Shown: piece by piece, positions 8,801-16,589 of the stretch | How positions within the stretch are numbered: the first letter of the stretch is position 1 | Layout of the letters: each line of letters begins with the position of its first letter | From: an uncultured Planctomycetota bacterium | Lineage (GTDB): Bacteria > Planctomycetota > UBA1135 > GCA-002686595 | Length of the DNA: 61,234 nt | Reading direction: 5' to 3' | NCBI GenBank assembly: GCA_903928115.1 | Contig: CAIYPP010000124.1 | Coordinates: 1 to 61,234, forward strand | Notes under the pieces: model-generated | The model's input: only the letters and a program-made list of their open reading frames with translations | Told to the model about the DNA's origin: nothing | Databases searched by the model: none | Position numbers and translations under genes: made by a program

Positions 8801-9016
8801 GACTCCGGGACCAAGCTGCAGTCGCCGTGGTCGCAGGGCAGCGTCGAGATCGGCTCGGCGGACTACAAGCTCCACCGCAGCGATGGCTCGCTCCTCTTCG
8901 CGACCTTGCGCAGCGGCGAATGGAACTATGTCGCCTTCGAGGCGCCTTCCGCACGCTGCGCCCGCGGTCGCCTGTGGATCTCGGACGCAAGCGGGCTGCG
9001 CGCGTTCGACCTGTAG
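5879..9016 (+). CDS. Large DUF4388 / TM / PEGA / beta-propeller protein
   Basis: 1045 residues. The N-terminus (about 1-100, [27 protein letters not shown]) matches the DUF4388 (PATAN-like) domain found with two-component and gliding-type regulators. A winged-helix-like stretch follows near 180-240. A single transmembrane helix lies at about 460-478, then a long Ala/Glu/Arg coiled coil with tetratricopeptide-like helices (480-755). A PEGA domain follows (about 760-815, [11 protein letters not shown]). The C-terminus (about 820-1045) has repeated beta-strand blades ending in DG/TDG turns, as in PQQ-like propellers. The C-terminal half is probably extracytoplasmic and the N-terminal half cytoplasmic. 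The function is unknown; signal transfer across the membrane is plausible. The ATG is chosen because the conserved DUF4388 start follows it. Confidence 0.8.
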   Translation: [1045 protein letters not shown]

Positions 9017-9049
9017 CCGCTCCGAGCGGGTCGCCGCATACTGCGGACC

Positions 9050-9409
9050 ATGCCCGTCGAAGATCCGCTCGTCATCGACCTCCTCGCCCGTGAGTCAGAT
9101 GGCCGCTTCCTGCTCGTGATGGTCGAGCCGCGCCCGTGGGACGGTTCCGACGCGCGGCTCCAGCAGCTGCAGGACAAGGTCAACGCGTACCTCGCCTACG
9201 CGCTCGACGGGCAGCTCGCACGGGAGTACCCCGACGCGGGCCTCGCAGGCCTCACGCTCCTCTTGCGCTGCATCGAGCCACCGGACGCCATGGTCCGCGG
9301 ACTCGTTCCGCCGCTGCGCGCCGCTCTGCGGCCGCTCGGCATGCACTTCGAAGTGCAAGTCGAAGGCGAGCGCGAGCGCTGGCGCGACCCTGACGAAGCT
9401 GCGTCTTGA
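9050..9409 (+). CDS. Small DUF6572-like protein
   Basis: 119 residues. Begins VEDPLVIDLLARES and contains LQDKVNAYLAYALDGQL and a YPDAGLAGLTLLL strand. This arrangement resembles the DUF6572 family as I remember it; no biochemical role is known for that family. Probably a soluble alpha/beta cytoplasmic protein. It follows the DUF4388 protein by 33 bases on the same strand and faces asnS convergently with 22 bases between them. Confidence 0.65.
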   Translation: MPVEDPLVIDLLARESDGRFLLVMVEPRPWDGSDARLQQLQDKVNAYLAYALDGQLAREYPDAGLAGLTLLLRCIEPPDAMVRGLVPPLRAALRPLGMHFEVQVEGERERWRDPDEAAS

Positions 9410-9431
9410 GCCGTGCGGCCGCCCGCGTGGG

Positions 9432-10742
9432 TCAAGGCGTGAGGCGGTAGATCGTGCGCGGGAACGGGATCGCCTCGCGCACGTGCTCGATGCCGCAGAT
9501 CCACGCGACCGTGCGCTCGAGGCCGAGGCCGAAGCCGCCGTGCGGCACCGAGCCGAAGCGGCGCAGGTCGAGGTACCACTGGAAGGCCTCCTCGGGGAGC
9601 CCCTCGTGGCGAATGCGCGAGAGCAGCAGGTCGAGGTCCTCTTCGCGCTGGCTGCCGCCAATGATCTCCCCCACGCCTTCGGAGCCGAGCACGTCGACCG
9701 AGAGGCACTTCGTCTCGTCGGCCGGATCGCGCTTCATGTAGAACGCCTTGATGGCCGCCGGATAGCGGTGGACCATGACCGGGCGGTCGTACAGGTTCGA
9801 GATGATCGTCTCGTGCGGCGCTCCGAAGTCGTCGCCCGCCTTGAACGCGAGGTCCGTGCCCTTGATGTCGGGGTGGTCGAGCAGGATCTGCGAGGCTTCC
9901 GCATAGGTGAGGCGCGGGAACGGGGCCACGATCTTCTCGAGCTTGGAGATGTCGCGCTCGAGCACCGCGAGCTCGGCCCGCCGCGTCTTCAAGACGTGGG
10001 CGACGACGTAGCTCAGCATGTCCTCCGCGAGCGACATCACGTCGTCGAGCGTCGCGTAGGCCATCTCCGGCTCGATCATCCAAAACTCCGTCAGGTGACG
10101 GCGTGTCTTGGACTTCTCCGCGCGGAACGTCGGCCCAAAGGTGTAGACCTTGCCCAGCGCCATGGCCGCGGCCTCGGCGTACAGCTGCCCCGACTGGGTC
10201 AGGTACGCCATCTGCTCGAAGTAGGGCACTTGGAAGAGGGTCGACGTTCCCTCGCACGCGTTGGGCGTGAAGATGGGCGCGTCCATGCAGGTGAAGCCGC
10301 GCTCGTCGAAGAAGTTGCGGATGCCCATGATCACCGCGTGGCGGATGCGCATCACGGCCCACGGGCGCTTGGAGCGCAGCCACAGATGGCGGTGCTCCAT
10401 CAAGTACTCGATGCCGTGCTCCTTGGGCGTGATCGGGTAGCCCTGCACCGCCTGCAACACGCGCACCGACTGGACGTCGAGCTCGAAGCCACCGGGCGCG
10501 CGCGGCTCGGCCTTCACGAGGCCGGTCAGCACGATGCTCGACTCCTGCCCCGCGCCCGCGATCTGGTTGAACAAGTCCTCCCCGACGTTCCCGCGGAACA
10601 CGACGCTCTGCACGATGCCCGTGCCGTCGCGCAAGAGCACGAAGTGCAGCTTGCCCTTGGAGGTGCGGTCGTACACCCAGCCCTGCAGCGTGACCACTTG
10701 GCCGACGTGCTGGGCGAGCTTCTCGATCGTGGTGACAGTCAT
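9432..10742 (-). CDS. asnS: Asparaginyl-tRNA synthetase
   Basis: Charges tRNA-Asn with asparagine; class IIb synthetase, 436 residues. The N-terminal OB-fold anticodon domain (about 1-105, [26 protein letters not shown]) is followed by the catalytic core with motif 1 around [20 protein letters not shown], motif 2 [21 protein letters not shown] and motif 3 [14 protein letters not shown]. FxPE-type asparaginyl features such as [12 protein letters not shown] distinguish it from AspRS. Length matches bacterial AsnRS. Its presence suggests direct Asn charging rather than only the transamidation route. It lies just downstream of an anchored coiled-coil gene (gap 9 bases) on the same strand. Confidence 0.97.
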   Translation of the reverse strand: MTVTTIEKLAQHVGQVVTLQGWVYDRTSKGKLHFVLLRDGTGIVQSVVFRGNVGEDLFNQIAGAGQESSIVLTGLVKAEPRAPGGFELDVQSVRVLQAVQGYPITPKEHGIEYLMEHRHLWLRSKRPWAVMRIRHAVIMGIRNFFDERGFTCMDAPIFTPNACEGTSTLFQVPYFEQMAYLTQSGQLYAEAAAMALGKVYTFGPTFRAEKSKTRRHLTEFWMIEPEMAYATLDDVMSLAEDMLSYVVAHVLKTRRAELAVLERDISKLEKIVAPFPRLTYAEASQILLDHPDIKGTDLAFKAGDDFGAPHETIISNLYDRPVMVHRYPAAIKAFYMKRDPADETKCLSVDVLGSEGVGEIIGGSQREEDLDLLLSRIRHEGLPEEAFQWYLDLRRFGSVPHGGFGLGLERTVAWICGIEHVREAIPFPRTIYRLTP

Positions 10743-10751
10743 CGTTCTCTT

Positions 10752-11327
10752 TCAGGGAAACATCGAATAAGCGGGCTTCACTTCCACGTCGACGACGACG
10801 CCGTCCCGCACGAGCACGCGGCCCTTGCAATGGACGCCGCCGCGGCGGGCCTCGACCAACACTTCGTGCGCGCCGCCAGCCTCGAACAGCCGCGCGAGCT
10901 CTTCGAGCGTCGGCACGACCTGCACGTGCTCGAAGCCGTGTGCGATCAGGCGCTGCACGATCCGCTCGGAAAGCCCCGCAGCGTCCGCGCTCGCGCCGGT
11001 GCGCCCCACGTCCGAGTGCAGCCCTGCCTGCGACGCGCGCAGCAGGGTGTCCTCGAGGCGACGCTGGCCGTCCCGTAGCTCGATCAAGACGTGCTCGATT
11101 CGCCGCAGGTCGAGATCCTCGCGCTCGCGGGCCACGCGGGAGAGCGTGGCCTGAATCTGCTCCAGAGCCGCGAGGCGCTCGCCGTACTTGGCGAGCTCCC
11201 GCAGGCGGGCATGGAGGAACCAAACCCCGGCGGCAGCGGCCCCAGCCCCGAGGGCGCACAGCCCCAAGAGCCACGGCACACTGGCGAAGATCCAGTCCGA
11301 GGACGGCGCGGCCTGCAAGATCGACAT
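10752..11327 (-). CDS. Membrane-anchored coiled-coil protein
   Basis: 191 residues. An N-terminal transmembrane helix (about 13-38, WLLGLCALGAGAAAAGVWFL) is followed by a coiled coil (40-90), a linker and a C-terminal alpha/beta region (about 110-191) ending VVVDVEVKPAYSMFP. No family recognised. The ATG at 11327 is the first after a stretch with non-coding character. It precedes asnS by nine bases and may share its transcript; divergent from the antiporter gene at 11424. Confidence 0.65.
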   Translation of the reverse strand: MSILQAAPSSDWIFASVPWLLGLCALGAGAAAAGVWFLHARLRELAKYGERLAALEQIQATLSRVAREREDLDLRRIEHVLIELRDGQRRLEDTLLRASQAGLHSDVGRTGASADAAGLSERIVQRLIAHGFEHVQVVPTLEELARLFEAGGAHEVLVEARRGGVHCKGRVLVRDGVVVDVEVKPAYSMFP

Positions 11328-11423
11328 GGCGTGGGGAGGATACGCAGCGGCGCCCCATCGTCCAAGCGACGCGGGCCGCCAGCCCAGCTTCAAACGGCCG
11401 CAGGCGATGCCTATCCTCGCTCC

Positions 11424-13553
11424 ATGCGCGCCGCACTCCTCGTCCTCGTGAGCCTCCTCGTGTTGGCCGCGGTCCAGCTCCTGCCGGAAGCCGACCCGGC
11501 GCGCCTCGCTGCGCAGCAGTGCTACGGGGCGCTCACCGAGCGCGTAGGCCCGCCGCCCGCCGAGGGCATGAGCGAGGAGAGCGACCCGCGCCCCACCCTC
11601 GCGCAGGTGGTGCTCGCAGGGCCCGCCGTACTCGAGCGCAGCGAAACGAGCGCGCGCCTCTCGATCTTCGGCGTGGGATTCGAGAGCGATGTCCCCTCCG
11701 AGGATCTCACGGTTCACTACCACGCACGCCGCAGCCTCATCCGCGGGCTGCGCGAAGCTGCCGCCGAGCAAGGGATCTCCCTCGCCGTCGAAGGCGAGCA
11801 GAGTCCCACCTCGACCGGGCAGGCTCGCGGCGCGAGCTTCGGTGTGCGCTTCGACTCCGCCTCGAGCCGCATCTCGATCGAGTACACCCACCCCTCGGGG
11901 CTTCGCGAGCGCGTCGTGCGCGAGGGCTGGAACCCGCCCGCGCGCTCGTCCCTGTACCCACCGCTCGTCGCGATTCTGCTCGCGATCCTGTTCCGCAAGC
12001 CCGTGCTCGCGCTCTTCTCGGGTGTGTGGGTCGCGATGGTGCTCACGCGCATCAAGAGCGGTGCATCGCTCGGCTCCGCGCTCCTCTGGAGCCTTCCGGA
12101 CACCGCGAGCGAGAGCCTGTGGCCCCAGCTCACCAGCCCCGACAAGCTTCTGATCATCGGCTTCGTCGTCGCGATGCTCTCGATGGTCGGCGTGATGACT
12201 CGCTCGGGCGGCATCCGCGGACTGGTGGACTCGGTCGCGCGCTTCGCGCGCAGCACGCGATCGACGCAGGTCGCGACGTGGCTGATGGGGCTCGTTGTCT
12301 TCTTCGACGACTATGCCAACTGCATTCTCGTCGGCACGACGATGCGTCCGCTCTCGGACCGCTTCCGCATCTCGCGCGAGAAGCTCTCCTACCTCGTCGA
12401 TTCCACAGCCGCGCCCGTTGCGGGCATCTCGATCTTCTCGACGTGGATCGCCTATGAGGTCTCGACCTTCGCTCCCCAGCTCCCCGCCGCCGGGATGAGC
12501 AGCGAGCAGGGCTACGCGGTCTTCATCGACACGCTGCCCTTCCGCTTCTATTGCATCTTCACGCTGGTCCTCGCGGGGCTCATCGTGTTCTCGGGCCGCG
12601 ACTTCGGCTCGATGCTCACGGCCGAGCGCCGCGCGCGCAGCACGGGCCTCGTCGTGCGCGAGGGTGGCAAGCCGATGGTGGGCGACGCAGCCACTCACAT
12701 CGAACCAGCGCCCGGAGTCGTCCCTCGCGCCCATCGCGCCGTTCTGCCCGTGCTGACCTTCGTCCTCGTCACGCTCTTCGAGATCTTCCGCGTCGGAAGC
12801 GCGGAGCACCCGAACCTTTGGAGCGACTCGTCGCTCGACTTCGTGCGCAAGGTCACGACGGTGCTCGCCGACGGTGAGAGCTCGCGCGCCATCCTGATCG
12901 GCTCGACCGCCGGTTTCCTGCTGTCCTGCGTCCTCGCCACCTTCGCGGGTGCCGCCCGCGCGATCCCGGGCGCGATCGCGACGACGATCCAGAACATGGG
13001 CATCGCGGTCGCGATCCTCTACTTGGCTTGGATGATCGGAGCGGCCTGCGACGGACTGGGCACGGCGAGCTACCTGACCGAGCTTCTCGGCGACCGCCTC
13101 GCGCCCCCGCTGCTGCCGACACTGCTCTTCCTGCTCTCCGCCGCGATCGCGTTCGCGACCGGAACGTCGTGGGGAACGATGAGCATCCTGTTGCCGCTCG
13201 TGGTCGGCCTCGCCTTCACGCTCGGCGAGCGCGATCCGGCGCTCGGAGGCTACACGCTGATGCTGCTCTCGATCGGTGCCGTGCTCGAAGGCTCCATCTT
13301 CGGCGATCACTGCTCGCCGATCTCCGACACCACGATCCTGAGCTCGACGGCCTGCGCCGCGGACCACATCGACCACACGCGCACGCAGATGGGATACGCG
13401 TTTACGACCATGGCGGTGGCCATTACCTGTGGCTATTTCCCGTGCGCCTTCCTCGGCTGGAGCGGCCCCGCGGCCCTTGCGCTGGGCTGCTCCGCCCTAC
13501 TCATGATCGTCTTCGTCTTCGGACGAAAGAGCGACTCCCCCGTGCAGGGCTGA
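11424..13553 (+). CDS. NhaC-type Na+/H+ antiporter with added exported domain
   Basis: 709 residues. The first helix (1-18) is followed by about 155 residues predicted outside the cytoplasm (19-175; alpha/beta, no Cys pair), then a polytopic core of roughly ten or more helices. The core carries the NhaC/YqkI-type sequences VVFFDDYANCILVGTTMRP and GDHCSPISDTTILSST, and ends after ADHIDHTRTQMGYA, all hallmarks of that antiporter family. It should exchange cytoplasmic Na+ or an amine/organic ion for H+ at the inner membrane. Family members are usually 450-520 residues, so the N-terminal domain is the oddity. Followed 24 bases later by a flippase-like gene. Confidence 0.88.
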   Translation: MRAALLVLVSLLVLAAVQLLPEADPARLAAQQCYGALTERVGPPPAEGMSEESDPRPTLAQVVLAGPAVLERSETSARLSIFGVGFESDVPSEDLTVHYHARRSLIRGLREAAAEQGISLAVEGEQSPTSTGQARGASFGVRFDSASSRISIEYTHPSGLRERVVREGWNPPARSSLYPPLVAILLAILFRKPVLALFSGVWVAMVLTRIKSGASLGSALLWSLPDTASESLWPQLTSPDKLLIIGFVVAMLSMVGVMTRSGGIRGLVDSVARFARSTRSTQVATWLMGLVVFFDDYANCILVGTTMRPLSDRFRISREKLSYLVDSTAAPVAGISIFSTWIAYEVSTFAPQLPAAGMSSEQGYAVFIDTLPFRFYCIFTLVLAGLIVFSGRDFGSMLTAERRARSTGLVVREGGKPMVGDAATHIEPAPGVVPRAHRAVLPVLTFVLVTLFEIFRVGSAEHPNLWSDSSLDFVRKVTTVLADGESSRAILIGSTAGFLLSCVLATFAGAARAIPGAIATTIQNMGIAVAILYLAWMIGAACDGLGTASYLTELLGDRLAPPLLPTLLFLLSAAIAFATGTSWGTMSILLPLVVGLAFTLGERDPALGGYTLMLLSIGAVLEGSIFGDHCSPISDTTILSSTACAADHIDHTRTQMGYAFTTMAVAITCGYFPCAFLGWSGPAALALGCSALLMIVFVFGRKSDSPVQG

Positions 13554-13577
13554 GCCCCTCGCACGAAAGAACTTTCC

Positions 13578-14597
13578 GTGGCACTTCCCCGCAAGCTCGG
13601 TCGACGCCTCTTGCTCGGCGTGTTTCTCGGCGTGGCCGTGTACGCCGCGATCGCCATTTGGTCCGACGCTTCCGCGATCGCGAGCGCGTTCGCGCGCTTG
13701 CCCCTGTGGGTTCTCCCCGCGGCCTGCGGACTTTCCTTCGCCAACTACGGTCTGCGCTTTCTGAAGTGGCAACGCTACTGCCAACTCTTGGAGATCCGCC
13801 TCGCGACGGGCACCTCGTTCCTGATCTTCCTCAGCGGCATGACCTTGTCGGTGACGCCCGGAAAGATGGGTGAGGTCTTCAAGTCGTGGCTCGTGAAACA
13901 GACCACGGGCGTGCCGATCCACCACTCCGCGCCGATCGTGGTCGCCGAGCGCTTCACCGATCTGCTCGGCTACCTCCTCCTCGTCGCGATCGGAGGACTG
14001 AACACCGCGCCCGAGTATGCGTGGGTGTTCTGGTCCCTGCTCGCACTGTGCGCCGTGGCCCTTCTCCTCGTCGGCTCGGTCGCCGTCGGGCGTGCGGTGG
14101 TACGCATCGTCGCGCGCATGCCATGGATCGGGCGGCTCGCGCCGCGCGTCGACGGCGCGTTCGCAAGCACGCGCATCTTGCTGGCGCCCCGTGAGCTCGC
14201 GCTTCCGACGCTCGTCTCCGTGCTCGGCTGGGGCTGTGAGTGCACGGGGTTCTGGCTCATCGCGAACGCCGTCGTGCCCGACAGCGTGCCGTGGCTCTAT
14301 GCCGTCTTCGCCTTTGCGTTCAGCGCGGTCGCCGGCGCCGTGGCGATCATCGCACCGGGCGGGCTCGTGATCACCGAAGGTCTGCTCGGTTCGCTGCTTC
14401 GCCCGCGCTATCAGCCCGTTCTAGAGCGGACGCTCTCTCTCGCCGGCGACGCCGCGCGCGAGGCTGCGCGCGCGCAAGCGGCTGCCGCGGTGATCCTCGC
14501 GCGCATCTGCACACTCTGGTTCGCGGTGGGCGTCGGCTTCATAGCGACCGCGCTCTTCACCCGCCGCCACGGGCAGGTTCAGGAAGCGGCGGACTAG
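13578..14597 (+). CDS. UPF0104 / LPG-synthase-TM-like membrane protein
   Basis: 339 residues, GTG start. About eight transmembrane helices, with RFLKWQRYCQLL, GMTLSVTPGKMGEVFKSWLV and the AIIAPGGLVITEGLLGSLL region near 255. These are typical of the membrane half of lysylphosphatidylglycerol synthase-type (UPF0104, AglD-like) proteins, implicated in flipping or glycosyl transfer on polyprenyl lipids. No aminoacyl transferase half is attached. Its stop overlaps the convergent BatA-like gene's stop on the palindrome CTAG at 14594-14597. The exact substrate is unknown. Confidence 0.8.
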   Translation: MALPRKLGRRLLLGVFLGVAVYAAIAIWSDASAIASAFARLPLWVLPAACGLSFANYGLRFLKWQRYCQLLEIRLATGTSFLIFLSGMTLSVTPGKMGEVFKSWLVKQTTGVPIHHSAPIVVAERFTDLLGYLLLVAIGGLNTAPEYAWVFWSLLALCAVALLLVGSVAVGRAVVRIVARMPWIGRLAPRVDGAFASTRILLAPRELALPTLVSVLGWGCECTGFWLIANAVVPDSVPWLYAVFAFAFSAVAGAVAIIAPGGLVITEGLLGSLLRPRYQPVLERTLSLAGDAAREAARAQAAAAVILARICTLWFAVGVGFIATALFTRRHGQVQEAAD

Positions 14598-15709
14598 GCG
14601 CCACGCTCGCGCAGCGCGAGCGAGAGTCCCGCGAGCAACGCCGAGAGCGTGGCGAGCAGCGCGGCATAGGAGCGCTGAGGACGACTCGGAGGCGCTGGGG
14701 AGCCGAGCGCGATCGTCGGGGCCGACAGCGGAGTCGAGTCCTCGTAGCCGACCGCTGCGCGGTCGAGCTTTCCCGCGACGTCGAGCGCGAACGCCAAATC
14801 GTCGCCCTCCAGTCGACAGCCCGGAAGCAAGCCGACGTCCCAGCGCCCCGGACGCGCAAGCACGAGCGCCCCATCCTCGGTGGACAGCAGAGCCTCGGAA
14901 GGCGCGTCCAACGGAACTTCGAGGCGCCTCGCGGAGCCGGAGAGAGTCCATGCGCCGCCCTCGCAGCGCATCGGCCGCTCCGCGCCGCTCGTCGCGAGGA
15001 GCACAGACAGCGCGACGGGGCGTGCATCTGTGGCTCGCTCGTACCCCCGCGCTTCTGCCCAAGCCAAGACCGCGCGCCCCAAAGGCGTGGGGTCCAGAAC
15101 GGGATCCAGAACGAAGCGGCGAAGCTGCGGACGTACCGAGCTCGCGGAGTCGCGTCCCACGGCGATCAGCGATGCGCGTTCGGGAGCGCGAGACGCCGTG
15201 TCGGTCAGCCACAGCACTCCCACGTCGTCGAGCGCCGACCAGTCGGGCTCCCGCCAGTCACCCGCGGGCGCGCGGCGCCACTCTTCAGGAAACTCCGAGA
15301 ATGCGGCCGTTGCGAAGTCTGCACTCGCAGCGACGTACTCCAAGCTCGTCGGAACCTGCTCGCGCAGCGTCGCCAAGGCGCGGTCGAGGCGCGTCCCACC
15401 GCCGTCGCGCTCGTACATCGAGGGGGAGCGATCGACGACGACGCGCCAAGGCGCGTTTCGAGCGCTCGGGAGCCTCGGACCGGCGAGGGCCAAAGACGCG
15501 GCACACAGGCCCGCGATCAGCGCCCAAGCGGAGAGCGGCGGAGCGCCGCGGCGACGCGGCTGGACTGCGGCCTCGGCGGAGACCTCGCGCCAGACCTCCA
15601 AGGTGCCCGTGGACGCCAGCGGAGGTCTACGCGCCGCGAGCAGCGCGAGCGCCACGACGAAAGGCACCACCAACGTCGCGAGCGCGAGCGGCGAATCGAA
15701 CTCGATCAC
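14594..15709 (-). CDS. BatA-like membrane protein with degenerate VWA region
   Basis: 371 residues, GTG start overlapping the upstream DUF58 stop (GTGA). The N-terminus IEFDSPLALATLVVPFVVALALLAARR is the first helix of BatA/aerotolerance-regulator proteins; a second helix is at about 60-77. A VWA-like strand VVVDRSPSMYERDGGGTRLDRAL (about 90-112) retains D-x-S-x-S, and a final helix lies at 348-366. Paired DUF58 and BatA-type proteins normally accompany a MoxR AAA+ ATPase, which is absent here. This looks like a membrane-bound partner of the DUF58 protein upstream, perhaps in envelope stress or complex assembly (inference). Confidence 0.72.
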   Translation of the reverse strand: MIEFDSPLALATLVVPFVVALALLAARRPPLASTGTLEVWREVSAEAAVQPRRRGAPPLSAWALIAGLCAASLALAGPRLPSARNAPWRVVVDRSPSMYERDGGGTRLDRALATLREQVPTSLEYVAASADFATAAFSEFPEEWRRAPAGDWREPDWSALDDVGVLWLTDTASRAPERASLIAVGRDSASSVRPQLRRFVLDPVLDPTPLGRAVLAWAEARGYERATDARPVALSVLLATSGAERPMRCEGGAWTLSGSARRLEVPLDAPSEALLSTEDGALVLARPGRWDVGLLPGCRLEGDDLAFALDVAGKLDRAAVGYEDSTPLSAPTIALGSPAPPSRPQRSYAALLATLSALLAGLSLALRERGA

Positions 15710-16584
15710 GGCTCCAACGCCCCCGCGACATCCTCGAAAGCCGCGTCGGAGCGAGCCAGCCGGTGCACTTGGCCGCGGCCGCGGCACGCGGTCCTCCAGC
15801 GCTCCAACCTCGTGTCGAGCGCATGGCCATACTCTCGGAGCGCGCGCTCGCCGACGGCGAGCTGCAAGGACGCTCCGACTTCCGGGTCGACCCACTCGAC
15901 ACCGCCCGTGACCTGCGGCGCGAGCTCGCGCTCCGCGAGGATTTGCACGACCTCCACGCGACGTCCCCAGCCGGCGAGCGTGAGCACCTCCGCGGGTTCG
16001 GCGTCCATGAGATCCCCCAGCACCACGACGCGATGCGCGCGTCGCAGCCCCGGATCCGACAAGAGGTCCCCGAGACGGCCCGCGCCCCGCGCCATGCGCT
16101 TTTCCATCCACGCGATCGAGGCAGCTCGCGCGTTCGCCGAGCGCAGGGAGAAATTCTCCACGCGACCGCCCTCGCCGTGGGCGAGGAGCAACGAACGACC
16201 ACCGTTCGCCAGCGAAGCGCACGACAGCGCGAGCGCTACCTCGGCCGCGAGCTGAAGCTTCGAAGGCGCACCCACCCCCATCGAGGCGCTCGTGTCGAGC
16301 ACGACCGCGAGCCGCTCCCCCTGCTCGGCGCGCCGCACGCGGACCCAAGGCTGTCCCAAGCGCGCGAGCAGCTCCCAATCCAGATCTCGAAGGTCCTCTC
16401 CAGCGCGATAGGGACGATGGCCCTCGAGCTCGACGCCCTGTCCTCGCGCGGCGCCGCGGCGGCCGTCTTCGCGCGAGGCCCGCGACCGAGCCCGAGCCAC
16501 GAAACGCTCCAATCGCGCGTGAAACTCTGTCGAAAACTCGACGCGCGCAGAGTCCGCCGGAACGAGCCCGTCCTCCGCGCGCAT
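15706..16584 (-). CDS. DUF58 (VWA-like) protein
   Basis: 292 residues. The core GVELEGHRPYRAGEDLRDLDW (about 50-70) is the DUF58 signature, followed by a VWA-type fold with MIDAS-like VVLDTSASM near 95. It is cytoplasmic, with no signal peptide. The ATG at 16584 sits six bases after the dihydroorotase stop, with GAGGCGG overlapping that stop as ribosome site, and the 3' end overlaps the BatA-like gene. In known systems DUF58 proteins work with MoxR ATPases; none is visible here. Confidence 0.82.
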   Translation of the reverse strand: MRAEDGLVPADSARVEFSTEFHARLERFVARARSRASREDGRRGAARGQGVELEGHRPYRAGEDLRDLDWELLARLGQPWVRVRRAEQGERLAVVLDTSASMGVGAPSKLQLAAEVALALSCASLANGGRSLLLAHGEGGRVENFSLRSANARAASIAWMEKRMARGAGRLGDLLSDPGLRRAHRVVVLGDLMDAEPAEVLTLAGWGRRVEVVQILAERELAPQVTGGVEWVDPEVGASLQLAVGERALREYGHALDTRLERWRTACRGRGQVHRLARSDAAFEDVAGALEP

Positions 16585-16589
16585 CCGCC

